Below are positions 37,726 to 46,486 of a stretch of DNA of 64,000 nt, one piece after another (the stretch's first letter is position 1; each line of letters starts with the position of its first letter). A program made the position numbers and the translations under genes. The notes under the pieces were generated by a model. That model was given only the letters and a program-made list of their open reading frames with translations, did no database searches and was not told where the DNA came from. The DNA comes from Phycicoccus avicenniae (lineage in GTDB: Bacteria; Actinomycetota; Actinomycetes; Actinomycetales; Dermatophilaceae): NCBI RefSeq assembly GCF_018139485.1, contig NZ_JAGSNF010000015.1, positions 62,001 through 126,000 of the forward strand, written 5' to 3'.

Positions 37726-39060
37726 CAGGCGTAGGCCACCGGCGATGAGGAGCATGCGGAGGCGGTAGTTGTCTCGGTTGCGGAAGCCGCGGGCGATGCG
37801 GCGGTGGAGCTCGATGAGCCCGTTGACTGCTTCGGTGCCCCCGTTGGATGCGCCGTTGGTGTCGAAGTAGCCGAGGAACTCGCTGCGCCAGCGGCGCAGG
37901 GTCTTGCCGAGGCGTGCGACCTCGGGGATCGGGCAGGTGGCGAAGGTGTCGACGATGGTCTCGGCGACCGCGCGGCCGGCGGCGTGGGTGTCCTGGTGGT
38001 AGGCGGAGCGGACCTGCTGGGCGCATCGCCAGGCGAGCTCGACCTCGAGGTGCTCCTCGCGGGCGGTGAACGCCGCGGTCAGGCGGGCACGTTGCCGGTC
38101 GGTCAGGTGCTCCTGACCCGCGCGCAGGGTGTTGCGGATCCGGTACAGCGGGTCGCCGCGTCGGCCTCGGTGGCCGGTGGTGTCCTGCTGCACCCGGCGG
38201 CGGACGTCGTAGACGACCTGGGTGGCGAGCTTGACGACGTGGAACGCATCCAGCACCGAGCGGGCGTCCTGGAGCTGGTCGTCGATGGCGTTCTTGTACC
38301 CGTGGAACGGGTCGAGGGTGGCGATCTCCACTCGGGCCCGGAAGGCGTCGCCGCGCTGGTGCAGCCAGGACTTGTAGGTCTCCCCGGAACGGCCCGGGAC
38401 CAGGTCCAGCAGCCGCGCGTGGACCCGTCCGTGCTGGTCGCGGGTGAGGTCGGCCATCCCGGTCAGCTCCTTCGGGCCCCGCCCGCCGTCCTCGATCGGC
38501 TTGGTGGAGACGTGGTGCCACACGTGCTCGTCCACGCCCAGGATGGTGACGTCCTCGAAGCGGGACTCATCCGCGGCGGCCGTGGCCAGGATCGGCTCGA
38601 TCGAGGTCCACACCGTCCGCCACGTCGTCCCGAGCCGGCGCGCCAACCCCTGCACCGAGGCGTGCTCCCCACCCAGCTCGGCGATCGCCCACCGGCACGC
38701 CCGCACCGTCAACAGAGCCCGGGGCCGAGCGACCCTCTCGTCCTGCTCGGAGAAGACCCCGACCGGGCACGCCGGCTCGGGGCACCGCCAGCGGCGCTTG
38801 CGCCACACCACCGTGGTCGGCCTCCCGAACGCCGGTGCGTCGACCAGCCGCACCTCCCGTCGGCCGTGGGCATGCGCGAGCACCCCACAGGCGGGGCAGC
38901 CCATCGGCTCGGTGGCAGACTCCACCGTCACCGTCACCGTCAGCGCGCCGGCGTCGTCGCGGTCGACATCGACCACGCGCAGGTTGTTCAGGCCGACCAG
39001 CAGGTCACAACGGTCGCAGTAGCAGCCGACGGCACGGCAGCACGACGTAGGCTCGGGCAT
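37723..39060 (-). CDS. ISL3 family transposase
   Basis: A 445-residue DDE transposase. The N-terminal zinc-binding region holds GCYCDRCDLLVGLNNL and MGCPACGVLAHAHGR plus CPEPACPVG; a helix-turn-helix follows (ASVQGLARRLGTTWRTVW). The catalytic Asp residues are in ILGVDEHVWHHVST and ATLDPFHGYKNAI, and the Glu in SNGGTEAVNGLIELHRRIARGF. The ATG at 39060 is chosen since GAGG precedes it by 9 nt; an in-frame start lies at 39123. Full length, no frameshift. Confidence 0.95.
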   Translation of the reverse strand: MPEPTSCCRAVGCYCDRCDLLVGLNNLRVVDVDRDDAGALTVTVTVESATEPMGCPACGVLAHAHGRREVRLVDAPAFGRPTTVVWRKRRWRCPEPACPVGVFSEQDERVARPRALLTVRACRWAIAELGGEHASVQGLARRLGTTWRTVWTSIEPILATAAADESRFEDVTILGVDEHVWHHVSTKPIEDGGRGPKELTGMADLTRDQHGRVHARLLDLVPGRSGETYKSWLHQRGDAFRARVEIATLDPFHGYKNAIDDQLQDARSVLDAFHVVKLATQVVYDVRRRVQQDTTGHRGRRGDPLYRIRNTLRAGQEHLTDRQRARLTAAFTAREEHLEVELAWRCAQQVRSAYHQDTHAAGRAVAETIVDTFATCPIPEVARLGKTLRRWRSEFLGYFDTNGASNGGTEAVNGLIELHRRIARGFRNRDNYRLRMLLIAGGLRL

Positions 39061-39144
39061 CGTCGAGGTCCTCGAGAGCAGAAGATGTGAAAGTCCTCTG
39101 ATCCTCGGGGACCTCGACCCCAACCCCGGTTCAGCGCGCCGTGC

Positions 39145-39171
39145 TCACCCCACCCTCAGCTACGAAGAGCC
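39145..39171. repeat. right terminal inverted repeat
   Basis: Reverse complement of the left end with two mismatches; ends TACGAAGAGCC, directly followed by the duplicated GCTTTTGC. Confidence 0.9.
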
Positions 39172-39179
39172 GCTTTTGC
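39172..39179. repeat. target-site duplication, right copy
   Basis: GCTTTTGC, identical to 37691-37698. Confidence 0.9.
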
Positions 39180-39355
39180 CTGGCTGAGATGGCTGAGGTG
39201 GTCGCTGACGGCCACCGGGCTGGCCGACCGGCTCAAGGAGGTCGCCAAAAACGGTGTGGGTGCGAGTCGACTACCCCGCTTTGATCGGGCTGGCGGTTCG
39301 GCAATCTGCACGTCCTGGCGGACGTTTGTCGGCGCTGAGACCGTGTGGCAACGCT

Positions 39356-40075
39356 CTACGGGGCGACAGGGTTCATCTTGAACGCGTCGTCGCCATGCTT
39401 GGCGAAGTAGTAGTGGATCGCACGGCTGCCAACGTCGACCATCACGTCCGCCATCTCCTTGCGCGTCCATGGCTCAAGGCGGAAGAAAAAGCTCCCACGA
39501 TTGAACAGACCTTCTTCCCCTTCGGGAACGACATTGATCCGGTTCAATTCCCCGAACATGGCGATGGTCTTGACGCGATCTAAGATCGAGCTGCCTTCGT
39601 GAAAGTCCCATCCGTAGCCGAAGCAGACGAACGGAATGATGCCGTCCTCCAGCATCATCGCCCGGAAACCAATGACGTTCTTTCCGAGCCGCTCGATCGC
39701 ATTCCCCATCGCTTGCTTCTTGAGCCCTTCGGATGCCCGCAGGTCATTCGTGCCTTGGTTCTTTACTTCCGTGATCAGGATCGGGAACGTTCGTCTACCA
39801 TCCGCCGAGAGGATCGAAAGGATTCCACCATCCGGGCTCATGAACGTGTTCGATAGGGGGTCGCCAAATTTGATGGCAGGAAAACTCGCACGCAGATCAG
39901 CCACGATCTTGCTGAGCATGACCCTTTTGTCGTGCTGCAGTGCAAGTCCGAACTTCTCCGTGAGCCGCTCAGTTGCGTCGACAAGAGCATCCCCGAGTTG
40001 AATCTCCTGCTTCGAAGAGGTCGCATTGATGACGGTGCCGTATCGATTGAGGCGGAGCCTCTCCTTCTGCGCCAT
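39356..40075 (-). CDS. EcoRI-family type II restriction endonuclease
   Basis: A 239-residue nuclease related to EcoRI. The catalytic residues fit PD-(D/E)xK: Asp82 in SPDGGILSI, Glu103 and Lys105 in LITEVKNQG. It also has GNAIERLGKN at 124-133, which in EcoRI (GNAIERSHKN) makes the direct base contacts to GAATTC through Asn, Ala, Glu and Arg. It is about 40 residues shorter than EcoRI. The gene is clearly poorer in GC than its surroundings and follows the methyltransferase by 14 nt, with AAGGAA before its ATG. The predicted target GAATTC is an inference from these residues. Confidence 0.9.
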   Translation of the reverse strand: MAQKERLRLNRYGTVINATSSKQEIQLGDALVDATERLTEKFGLALQHDKRVMLSKIVADLRASFPAIKFGDPLSNTFMSPDGGILSILSADGRRTFPILITEVKNQGTNDLRASEGLKKQAMGNAIERLGKNVIGFRAMMLEDGIIPFVCFGYGWDFHEGSSILDRVKTIAMFGELNRINVVPEGEEGLFNRGSFFFRLEPWTRKEMADVMVDVGSRAIHYYFAKHGDDAFKMNPVAP

Positions 40076-40089
40076 ACTCTTCCTTAGTC

Positions 40090-41241
40090 TCAGCTTTCTC
40101 GATCCAGTAGGAACAGATGCTCGTGCACATGAATGTCCCTGCTCCGTAGATTCCGGCTCGCGCGGAACGTGTTGTACTTGAGGATCTCCTCGTCGACGCG
40201 TCCATGTTGCTCCAGCGCCCCACGCAGTTCATCTGTGGACACGTAGCCCTCGGAATTGAAGGATACTAGGAGAAAACGCGCCGGAATCTCTTCGAAAAGT
40301 GACTCAAGCAACGGCAAAGACTGCTTTCTCACGTTATACCCAGACCGGTTCCAGTCCGTCGGGATACCCGAGACCTTGCTGATGCTCGTCGGCCGACGGT
40401 AGTCCGTGAGCAGATTGAGCATGAAGTAGTTCGAGCCATAAGGGTGCTGGTTATACGGCGGGTCGATATACACCAGATCGAAATCCCCGGTCTGCGAGGC
40501 AATTGCGTTCGCGTCCTCTTGGAAGACTTGATGCTCCGTCTCGAAAAGACTGAGGGTGGGCAACTCGAGCCTGATAGGGGCGAGGATGCGGGTCGTCGCG
40601 TCGCCAGCCGCCGCACCAAACTTGCCGATACCCGTGTGCTTGTCCTTGTAGAAGCCTTTGAAGACACCACCCGTGTTCGCATGGACCGATGCCTTTGAGA
40701 GTAGCGGGCCACGCAAAAGGCGCTGAACCTCATCGGGAAGTTTCGTCAATTCCTGCGCGTAATAGTCCAAGCGACGCGCGTTATCGTTGGAGTAGAAAAC
40801 GCGCTCACCTTGCTGGATGTTCTGGTCGTCGGCGGGTGAGTACAGCTCCCGGATAAAGCCGGCGTGACTCGCGCCGTCAGCGGCCGCCCGGTTAAGACGA
40901 GCCACGTGAGTTGCCGCCTCCGCCAGGAGTGGCTCATCACGATTGGGGAGGTAGCACTCGCTCACGGCCCGCGCGTAGTCCTCTAGATCGTTCGCTGCTA
41001 CGAACGAGGAGTGCTTCTTCATGAGCCGCGAGACAAACCCTGATCCGGAGAAGAGGTCCAAAGTCCGAAGCTGTCGACCACCCAGCCGGTTACGGACATC
41101 GAGCATCGCTTGCTCGATTGGGCCGGCCAAGCCTCGTTTATTGCCGATGTAGGTGATCAGCTGCCGGGTCGTGTAGTGGGGGTCTTCACTTGCCTCAATC
41201 TCATCGCCCCTGCCCATATCGAACATTGCGACCTGACTCAT
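40090..41241 (-). CDS. D12-class adenine-specific DNA methyltransferase
   Basis: A 383-residue N6-adenine methyltransferase. YIGNKRGLAGPI (31-42) and the SAM-binding DLFSGSGFVSRLMK (62-75) come first, then a long recognition region, then the catalytic DPPY at 260-263 in VYIDPPYNQHPYGSNYF; this order is that of the Dam/FokI/EcoRV (alpha, D12) class. It should protect the sites cut by the downstream endonuclease. GGAG lies 6-7 nt before the ATG. Being first in the operon favours methylation before cutting. A possible -10 (TAGGTT) lies at 41312-41317 on the minus strand. Confidence 0.93.
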   Translation of the reverse strand: MSQVAMFDMGRGDEIEASEDPHYTTRQLITYIGNKRGLAGPIEQAMLDVRNRLGGRQLRTLDLFSGSGFVSRLMKKHSSFVAANDLEDYARAVSECYLPNRDEPLLAEAATHVARLNRAAADGASHAGFIRELYSPADDQNIQQGERVFYSNDNARRLDYYAQELTKLPDEVQRLLRGPLLSKASVHANTGGVFKGFYKDKHTGIGKFGAAAGDATTRILAPIRLELPTLSLFETEHQVFQEDANAIASQTGDFDLVYIDPPYNQHPYGSNYFMLNLLTDYRRPTSISKVSGIPTDWNRSGYNVRKQSLPLLESLFEEIPARFLLVSFNSEGYVSTDELRGALEQHGRVDEEILKYNTFRASRNLRSRDIHVHEHLFLLDRES

Positions 41242-41401
41242 GACCAGCTCCTAGAACGACGCTCACGCACGCACCGCCAACCCCGTCAAGACCACGGGTG
41301 ACTGACAGTCAAACCTAGTTGCGACCAAGGACAGGAGGTCGGAGGACACGACAGGTTCTCGCGTCAATGTCAGGCTTGGCGCCAGAACCAGGCAAGCGAA
41401 A

Positions 41402-41438
41402 GGCCCGCTGACTCAGCATCTCTGCTGGTCAACGGGCC
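41402..41438 (-). terminator. hairpin terminator after tRNA-fMet
   Basis: On the minus strand GGCCCG pairs with CGGGCC, and TCAGCA/TGCTG(G) pair inside, followed by CTTTCGCTT. It lies 9 nt beyond the tRNA 3' end. The rest of 41242-41401 holds only the upstream region of the methyltransferase gene. Confidence 0.65.
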
Positions 41439-41446
41439 ACTCACAG

Positions 41447-41520
41447 TAGCGGGGGCAGGATTTGAACCTGCGACCTCCGGGTTATGAGCCCGGCGAGCTA
41501 CCGAGCTGCTCCACCCCGCG
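41447..41520 (-). tRNA. initiator tRNA-fMet (CAT)
   Basis: A 74-nt cloverleaf starting CGCGGGGTGGAGCAGCTCGG. The anticodon loop is CTCATAA on a stem whose last three pairs are G-C (GGG/CCC), the T arm is GCAGG-TTCAAAT-CCTGC, and positions 1 and 72 are unpaired (C and T). The three G-C pairs and the 1-72 mismatch are the marks of an initiator tRNA. The CCA end is not encoded. Confidence 0.95.
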
Positions 41521-41569
41521 TCGAGTGAGTCACGGCTTCCACCGCGCTCGGTATGGCTCGACAGTACGC

Positions 41570-41607
41570 GAGGACCCCGCCCGGACTCAAATCCGGGCGG
41601 GGTCCTC
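41570..41607 (-). terminator. hairpin terminator after UPF0182 gene
   Basis: A perfect 15-bp stem, GAGGACCCCGCCCGG with CCGGGCGGGGTCCTC, and an 8-nt loop, 16 nt after the UPF0182 stop on the minus strand. Confidence 0.85.
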
Positions 41608-41622
41608 GTCGTCGGGCCGGCC

Positions 41623-44600
41623 TCAGCCGGAGCCGGCCGCGGCCGGTGAGGCGCTCTGCTCGGGCACCGGGACCGCTCCCCCGCCGAGCTGCCCGGACAG
41701 CTCCTGGGCGCGGGCCACGGCGTCCGCGAGCCGCTGCTGCGCCTCGCCGTAGGCCGCGAAGTCCCCGCTGCTCAACGCCTCCTGGCCGTCGGCGTACGCG
41801 GCCTGGATCTCAGCGATGGCCGCCGCCAGCTGCTGCTGGACCGTGCCGCTCGGCGGCTGGTCCGGCTGGTCGGGCTGGTCCGGCGCCGGCTCGTCGGGGG
41901 CCGGCTGGTCCGGCTGGCCGCCGCCGTCACCCTCGGTGCCCTCACCGAAGAGCCCGGTGATCGCCTGGTCGACGGTGTCCCCCCAGGCGACGTTCGTGCC
42001 GTAGAGCGCGACCGTGATCTTGTTCTGCGGGAAGGAGCCGGCGCCGCTCGAGGCCTGGACGAAGATCGGCTGCACGTAGAACATCTGGCCCTGCAGCGGG
42101 AACGCGAGCAGGTTGCCGTAGCGCAGCTGCTTGCCGCCGCCGGAGTTGTTGGTGATGTACTGCGCGAGGTTGAGCGGCTCGTTCGGGTTCTGCGACCGGG
42201 TCGTCGAGTTCTTGATCTGGTTGATGACCTGGCCCGGACCCGGCGGCGTCTGCGCCCCGAGCTCGAGGAGGCGCAACGACCCGTACCCCTCGGCTGGCTG
42301 CCCTTGCTCGTTGCCCGCGTCGGCGTTGACCGCGAGCAGCCCACGGAGGATCTCGCGTCCGGACTCGCTGTTGCTGTTCGGCACGAACGGGCTCGTGATC
42401 GAGAACGACGGGTTCTCCTCGCCCGGCAGCGCGATCGTCTGGAAGACGACGGGCGTGTCGACCGGCACGTCCTCCTGACCCGGGTCGGTCGGCACCCGCC
42501 ACCGGTCGGAGTTGGAGTAGAAGTCGCCCGGGTCGGTGACGTGGTACTCCGTGAGCAGCTCACGCTGGACCTTCAAGAGGTCCTGTGGGTAGCGGATGTG
42601 CGACATGAGGTCGCCGGAGATCTCCGACAGCGGCTCGACCGACCCGGGGAACGCCTGGTCCCACGCCCGGAGCATCGGGTCGTCGGTGTTCCAGGCGTAC
42701 AGCCGGACCGAGCCGTCGTAGGCGTCGACCGTGGCCTTGACGGAGTTGCGGATGTAGTTGACCTCGCCCGAGCGGACCTGGACGACGTTCGAGCGCTGCG
42801 CGACCGAGTCGGACGTGGCCTCCGCGAGGTCGAGCAGACGGCTGTTCGGGTAGTTCGCCGACGTCGTGAAGCCGTCGACGATCCACTGCACGCGGCCGTC
42901 GACGACGGCCGGGTAGATGTTGCCGTCGAGCTGGAGCCACGGAGCGACCCGCTCGACCCGCTCCTTCGGGGTGCGGTGGTCGAGGATGCGGGACTCGCTG
43001 TTCACGGCGTCGGAGAGCAGGAAGTTGGCCTCGCGGTACTTCAGGGCGTACATCGCACGGCGGAAGAACGAGCCGATGGCGACGCCACCGTCCTCGTCGT
43101 AGGTGTTCTGGACCGACACCTCGCCGTCGCTGCCCGCGGGATAGTCGAACTCGCGGTCGCCCTCGCCCTCGGGCTGGCCGACGACCGAGTACTCGGGGGA
43201 CAGCTCGCCGAAGTAGATCCGCGGCTGGTACTCCCCGAGCATCGAGCGCTCGCCGCTCTCGAAGAAGACCGGGTCGCCCTCCGAGGTGCGCCGGTTGCCG
43301 TAGGCGCCGTAGAAGCCGTAGCCGTGGGTGTACACGGTGTGGTCGTTGATCCAGTTGCGCTGGTTGTCCGGCAGCCCGTCGAGGTTGATCTCGCGGACGG
43401 CGACGACGGCGTCGCTCATCTGCCCGTCGATCGAGTAGCGGTCGACGTCGAGGGTGTCCGGGAAGGCGTAGAAGTCACGGTCGCCCTCGAGCTGGCGGAA
43501 GCTCTGCGAGACGACGTTGGGGTCGATGACACGCACGCCGGGGATGCCCTCGGCGCGGTCGGCGAGCTCGGTGGTGTCCGGCTCCTCGGGCGGGGTCGGC
43601 TGCTGCACCCGGGACACCCGGTCGAGCCCGAACGCCGCGGACGTGGCCTCGATGTTCCGGCCCAGGTACTCGGCCTCGAGCGACTTCTCCGACGGGCGCA
43701 CCCGCAGCTGCTGGATGAGCGCCGGGTAGGCGGTGCCCGCGACGATGGCCGTGACGACGAGCAGGCCCACCCCGATGATCGGCAGGCGCCACGAGCGGCT
43801 CCAGATCGCGGCGAGGAAGAAGCCGGCGCACATGACGGCGGCGACCGAGAGGATGGCCTTCGTCGGCAGCACCGCGTTGGCGTCGGTGTACGTGATGCCG
43901 GTGAGGAGCGACCCCTGGTTCGTCGACTGCGAGTACCGCTCGAGCCAGTAGGAGCCGGCGCGCACGAGCGCGACGAGGGCGCCGAGCACACCGAGGTGGA
44001 TGTACGCGGCGCGGGTCGACGGACCGCGCCCGGGCAGCTGAAGGCCCCCGTAGACGTAGTGCGTGAACGCGGCCGCGAGGAAGGTGAGGACGAGGAGCAC
44101 CGTGAAGAAGCTCACGAGGAACTCCAGCCACGGCAGGGTGAAGGTGAAGAACCCGACGTCCATGCCGAACTGCGGGTCCTGCACGCCGAACTCCTGGCGG
44201 TTGGCCCACAGCAGGTAGGTCCGCCACGCGCCGATCGAGCCGGACGCGACGAGCAGGCCGAGGATGGCGGGGACGGCGAACAGCGCGATCCTGCGCAGCG
44301 GCTCGATGGCCTGCCGGTACTGCTCGAGGACCTGCTGCGCCTGCGTCACCGGCACGTAGATCGGCCGGGTCCGGTAGGCGAGGTAGAGCGAGGCGCCGAC
44401 GGCACCGGCGGTGAGCAGGGCCGAGACGAGGAAGATGACGACCTTCGTCGTGAGCTCGGTGACGAAGACGCTGCGGAAGCCGACGCTGTCGTACCACCAG
44501 ACGTCGGTGACGACGTCGGCGGCGAGGCCCGCGACGAGGGCGAGCGCGCCGAGCACGACGAGGGTCGGGACGAGCGGGCTGCGCCGCCGCGTCGCCCGGG

Positions 44601-44691
44601 GGGCGGGAGCCCCACCTCCGTCCCCGTCGTCGGGGCGGGGTCCTCCCCCGTCCGGACCCTGCGGTCCGTCGAACCAGTCGGAACGGCTCAC
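41623..44691 (-). CDS. UPF0182 family membrane protein
   Basis: A 1022-residue protein with about seven membrane segments in the first 330 residues, then a large domain (about 340-910, for example DPNVVSQSFRQLEGDRDFYAFPD) and a Pro/Asp/Gln-rich linker of repeated QPDQ/APDE units near 925-960 ending in a helical tail. Homologous to the M. tuberculosis Rv3193c-type proteins, whose function is unknown. GTG start with GAGGAG 4 nt before it. A strong terminator follows. Confidence 0.93.
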   Translation of the reverse strand: MSRSDWFDGPQGPDGGGPRPDDGDGGGAPAPRATRRRSPLVPTLVVLGALALVAGLAADVVTDVWWYDSVGFRSVFVTELTTKVVIFLVSALLTAGAVGASLYLAYRTRPIYVPVTQAQQVLEQYRQAIEPLRRIALFAVPAILGLLVASGSIGAWRTYLLWANRQEFGVQDPQFGMDVGFFTFTLPWLEFLVSFFTVLLVLTFLAAAFTHYVYGGLQLPGRGPSTRAAYIHLGVLGALVALVRAGSYWLERYSQSTNQGSLLTGITYTDANAVLPTKAILSVAAVMCAGFFLAAIWSRSWRLPIIGVGLLVVTAIVAGTAYPALIQQLRVRPSEKSLEAEYLGRNIEATSAAFGLDRVSRVQQPTPPEEPDTTELADRAEGIPGVRVIDPNVVSQSFRQLEGDRDFYAFPDTLDVDRYSIDGQMSDAVVAVREINLDGLPDNQRNWINDHTVYTHGYGFYGAYGNRRTSEGDPVFFESGERSMLGEYQPRIYFGELSPEYSVVGQPEGEGDREFDYPAGSDGEVSVQNTYDEDGGVAIGSFFRRAMYALKYREANFLLSDAVNSESRILDHRTPKERVERVAPWLQLDGNIYPAVVDGRVQWIVDGFTTSANYPNSRLLDLAEATSDSVAQRSNVVQVRSGEVNYIRNSVKATVDAYDGSVRLYAWNTDDPMLRAWDQAFPGSVEPLSEISGDLMSHIRYPQDLLKVQRELLTEYHVTDPGDFYSNSDRWRVPTDPGQEDVPVDTPVVFQTIALPGEENPSFSITSPFVPNSNSESGREILRGLLAVNADAGNEQGQPAEGYGSLRLLELGAQTPPGPGQVINQIKNSTTRSQNPNEPLNLAQYITNNSGGGKQLRYGNLLAFPLQGQMFYVQPIFVQASSGAGSFPQNKITVALYGTNVAWGDTVDQAITGLFGEGTEGDGGGQPDQPAPDEPAPDQPDQPDQPPSGTVQQQLAAAIAEIQAAYADGQEALSSGDFAAYGEAQQRLADAVARAQELSGQLGGGAVPVPEQSASPAAAGSG

Positions 44692-44807
44692 GGTTCTCCT
44701 CGTCCCCCGGCCCCGGGGGCGTCGTCGTCGGCGGGTGGGTGGTCACCCTACTTCGCACACCTGAACGCGCGAGCGGCCCCCGGAGTTCTCTCGGGCACGA
44801 TGGAGGG

Positions 44808-45344
44808 GTGAGCACCGAGTCCCGCCCCGTCACCGACCCGCTGACCCTCGCCGCCCTCGACACCGAGCGGCACGTCGCCCGCGGGGGGTGGGACCAGCCC
44901 ACCCGCCTCTTCGCCCTCGTCCCGACGGCCGAGCTCGTCGCCCAGGAGCCCCAGCTCGCCGCCGGGCTCGCGACGCACGACGCCGCCGAGGGGGCGCTGT
45001 CCGCGGTCGAGCAGGACGACCTGCCCGACGCCTCGGGCATCGAGGAGCTCCTCGCCCGGATCGCGTGGCCCGACCAGGTGGCCGGCTGCGCCGTCGCGGT
45101 CGAGCGGATCGTCGTCCCCCCGAGCGCCGAGCGGGACCTGCCGGACGATCCGGACGAGGCGGTGCGAGCCATCGCCGACCACCCGGACCGTCAGGACGTC
45201 CGGCTGCTCGTCGCCGTCCACCGGGACGGCTCCGCGCGGTGCCTGCTGCGGCAGCGGGCCCACGACAGCGACGACCGGGTGGCCCTGGGCGAGGACATCG
45301 CCCCCGGACTCGTCCACGCGCTGCGGGCGACGTTCGACGCCTGA
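44808..45344 (+). CDS. PPA1309 family protein
   Basis: A 178-residue protein typified by LAALDTERHVARGGWDQPTRLFALV near the N-terminus and QDDLPDASGIEELLARIAWPDQVAGCAVAVERIVVPP in the middle. It belongs to an uncharacterised actinobacterial family often found beside the UPF0182 gene, with which it is divergent here. No membrane segment. GTG start has GGAGG overlapping it and a CACGAT hexamer 6 nt upstream. Function unknown. Confidence 0.85.
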   Translation: MSTESRPVTDPLTLAALDTERHVARGGWDQPTRLFALVPTAELVAQEPQLAAGLATHDAAEGALSAVEQDDLPDASGIEELLARIAWPDQVAGCAVAVERIVVPPSAERDLPDDPDEAVRAIADHPDRQDVRLLVAVHRDGSARCLLRQRAHDSDDRVALGEDIAPGLVHALRATFDA

Positions 45345-45376
45345 GGCCACGCCCGACGGGGCCTCGACGCTCGCGG

Positions 45377-46486
45377 TCAGCCGCAGCGGGTGAGGCCGCC
45401 GGTGTCCCCGGCGGCGATCGCCTCGACGGCGGCACGGGCCTCCTCGAAGGTCCCCACCTCGAAGACCTCCATGCCGTCCGGCACCGCACCCTCGGCGTCG
45501 GCGCAGTCGTCGACGGGGGCGAGAAACCACTCGGCCCCGGCCTCCCGCGCTCCGACGAGCTTCTGCCGGATGCCGCTGATCGGCCCGACCGTCCCGTCGT
45601 CGGCGATCGTCCCGGTCCCGGCGATGCGCTCGCCGCCGGTGAGGGCACCGGGCGTCAGCGAGTCGTAGATCGCCAGAGTGAACATCAGCCCCGCCGACGG
45701 GCCACCGACCCGGCCGGTGTTGAGGGTCACCTGGACGGGCAGGTCGTAGTCGGTGCGGAGGAAGACCCCGATGACCGCGCGGCCCTCGACGTCGCCGGTC
45801 GGCACGGTGAGGGTGCGCTCGGCCCCGTCCCGCCGGACCCGCAGGTTGACGTCGTCGCCGGGCGAGCGGTCCTGCACGGCGTCGGCGACCGCCCCCGCGT
45901 CGCCGACCGGCGAGCCGTCGACCTGGAGCACGACGTCGCCCTGCTCGACCGTGCCCGCGGCGGGACCGTCGGGGGCGACCTCGGCGATCTGGACGACGGT
46001 CGGCACGTCGCGCCCCAGCGCGCGCAGCGCCGTGGCGGCGGCGACCGTCTGGGAGTCGTTCATCAGCTCGGCGTTCTCGGCCTCGACCTCCTCCTCGGAG
46101 GCGTCGGGCGGGAAGTACAGCTCCTCCGGGCGGACCTCGACCTCCGGGCGGAACGCGGCCCCGAGCAGGTCGTAGACCGTCACCTCGCGTCCGGGGCCCC
46201 CGTCGAAGGCGACGGTCGTGAAGTCGAGCGCGCCGTCGGTCGGGAACGTCTCGACGCCCTCGACGGCGAGCACGGGCTGCCCGTCGACCGATCCCAGGAT
46301 GTTGGTCGCCGGCCCCGGGGACAGGACGACGTACGGCAGCGGCACGAAGGTCAGACCCGCGGCGACGACGACGAGCGAGAAGAGGCCGACGAGCAGGGCG
46401 GTGACCCCGCGTCCCGGGCCGGCCGGACCTCGGGAGCCCCCGACCTCGTGCGGGGCAGCGGCACCGGGTGCGCCGGGCAGGCTCAC
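45377..46486 (-). CDS. PDZ and Lon-type (S16) serine protease, membrane-anchored
   Basis: A 369-residue protein. One N-terminal membrane helix (ALLVGLFSLVVVAAGLTFVPLPY) precedes a PDZ domain (about 150-230: VVQIAEVAPDGPAAGTVEQGDVVLQVDG) and a Lon-like proteolytic domain with Ser in RVGGPSAGLMFTL and Lys in SGIRQKLVGA. Homologues (Rv3194c, YlbL types) are thought to be secreted or membrane proteases. The GTG at 46486 overlaps the moaE stop. The protease would face outside the cell. Confidence 0.92.
   Translation of the reverse strand: MSLPGAPGAAAPHEVGGSRGPAGPGRGVTALLVGLFSLVVVAAGLTFVPLPYVVLSPGPATNILGSVDGQPVLAVEGVETFPTDGALDFTTVAFDGGPGREVTVYDLLGAAFRPEVEVRPEELYFPPDASEEEVEAENAELMNDSQTVAAATALRALGRDVPTVVQIAEVAPDGPAAGTVEQGDVVLQVDGSPVGDAGAVADAVQDRSPGDDVNLRVRRDGAERTLTVPTGDVEGRAVIGVFLRTDYDLPVQVTLNTGRVGGPSAGLMFTLAIYDSLTPGALTGGERIAGTGTIADDGTVGPISGIRQKLVGAREAGAEWFLAPVDDCADAEGAVPDGMEVFEVGTFEEARAAVEAIAAGDTGGLTRCG

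Larger units (their letters stand above)
37699..39171. mobile_element. ISL3-family insertion sequence, intact
   Basis: A 1473-bp element with terminal inverted repeats of about 27 bp (two mismatches), an 8-bp direct target duplication and one full-length transposase gene. All parts needed for transposition look intact, which suggests recent insertion. GC content resembles the host rather than the restriction-modification genes beside it, so it came from a high-GC relative. Confidence 0.93.
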
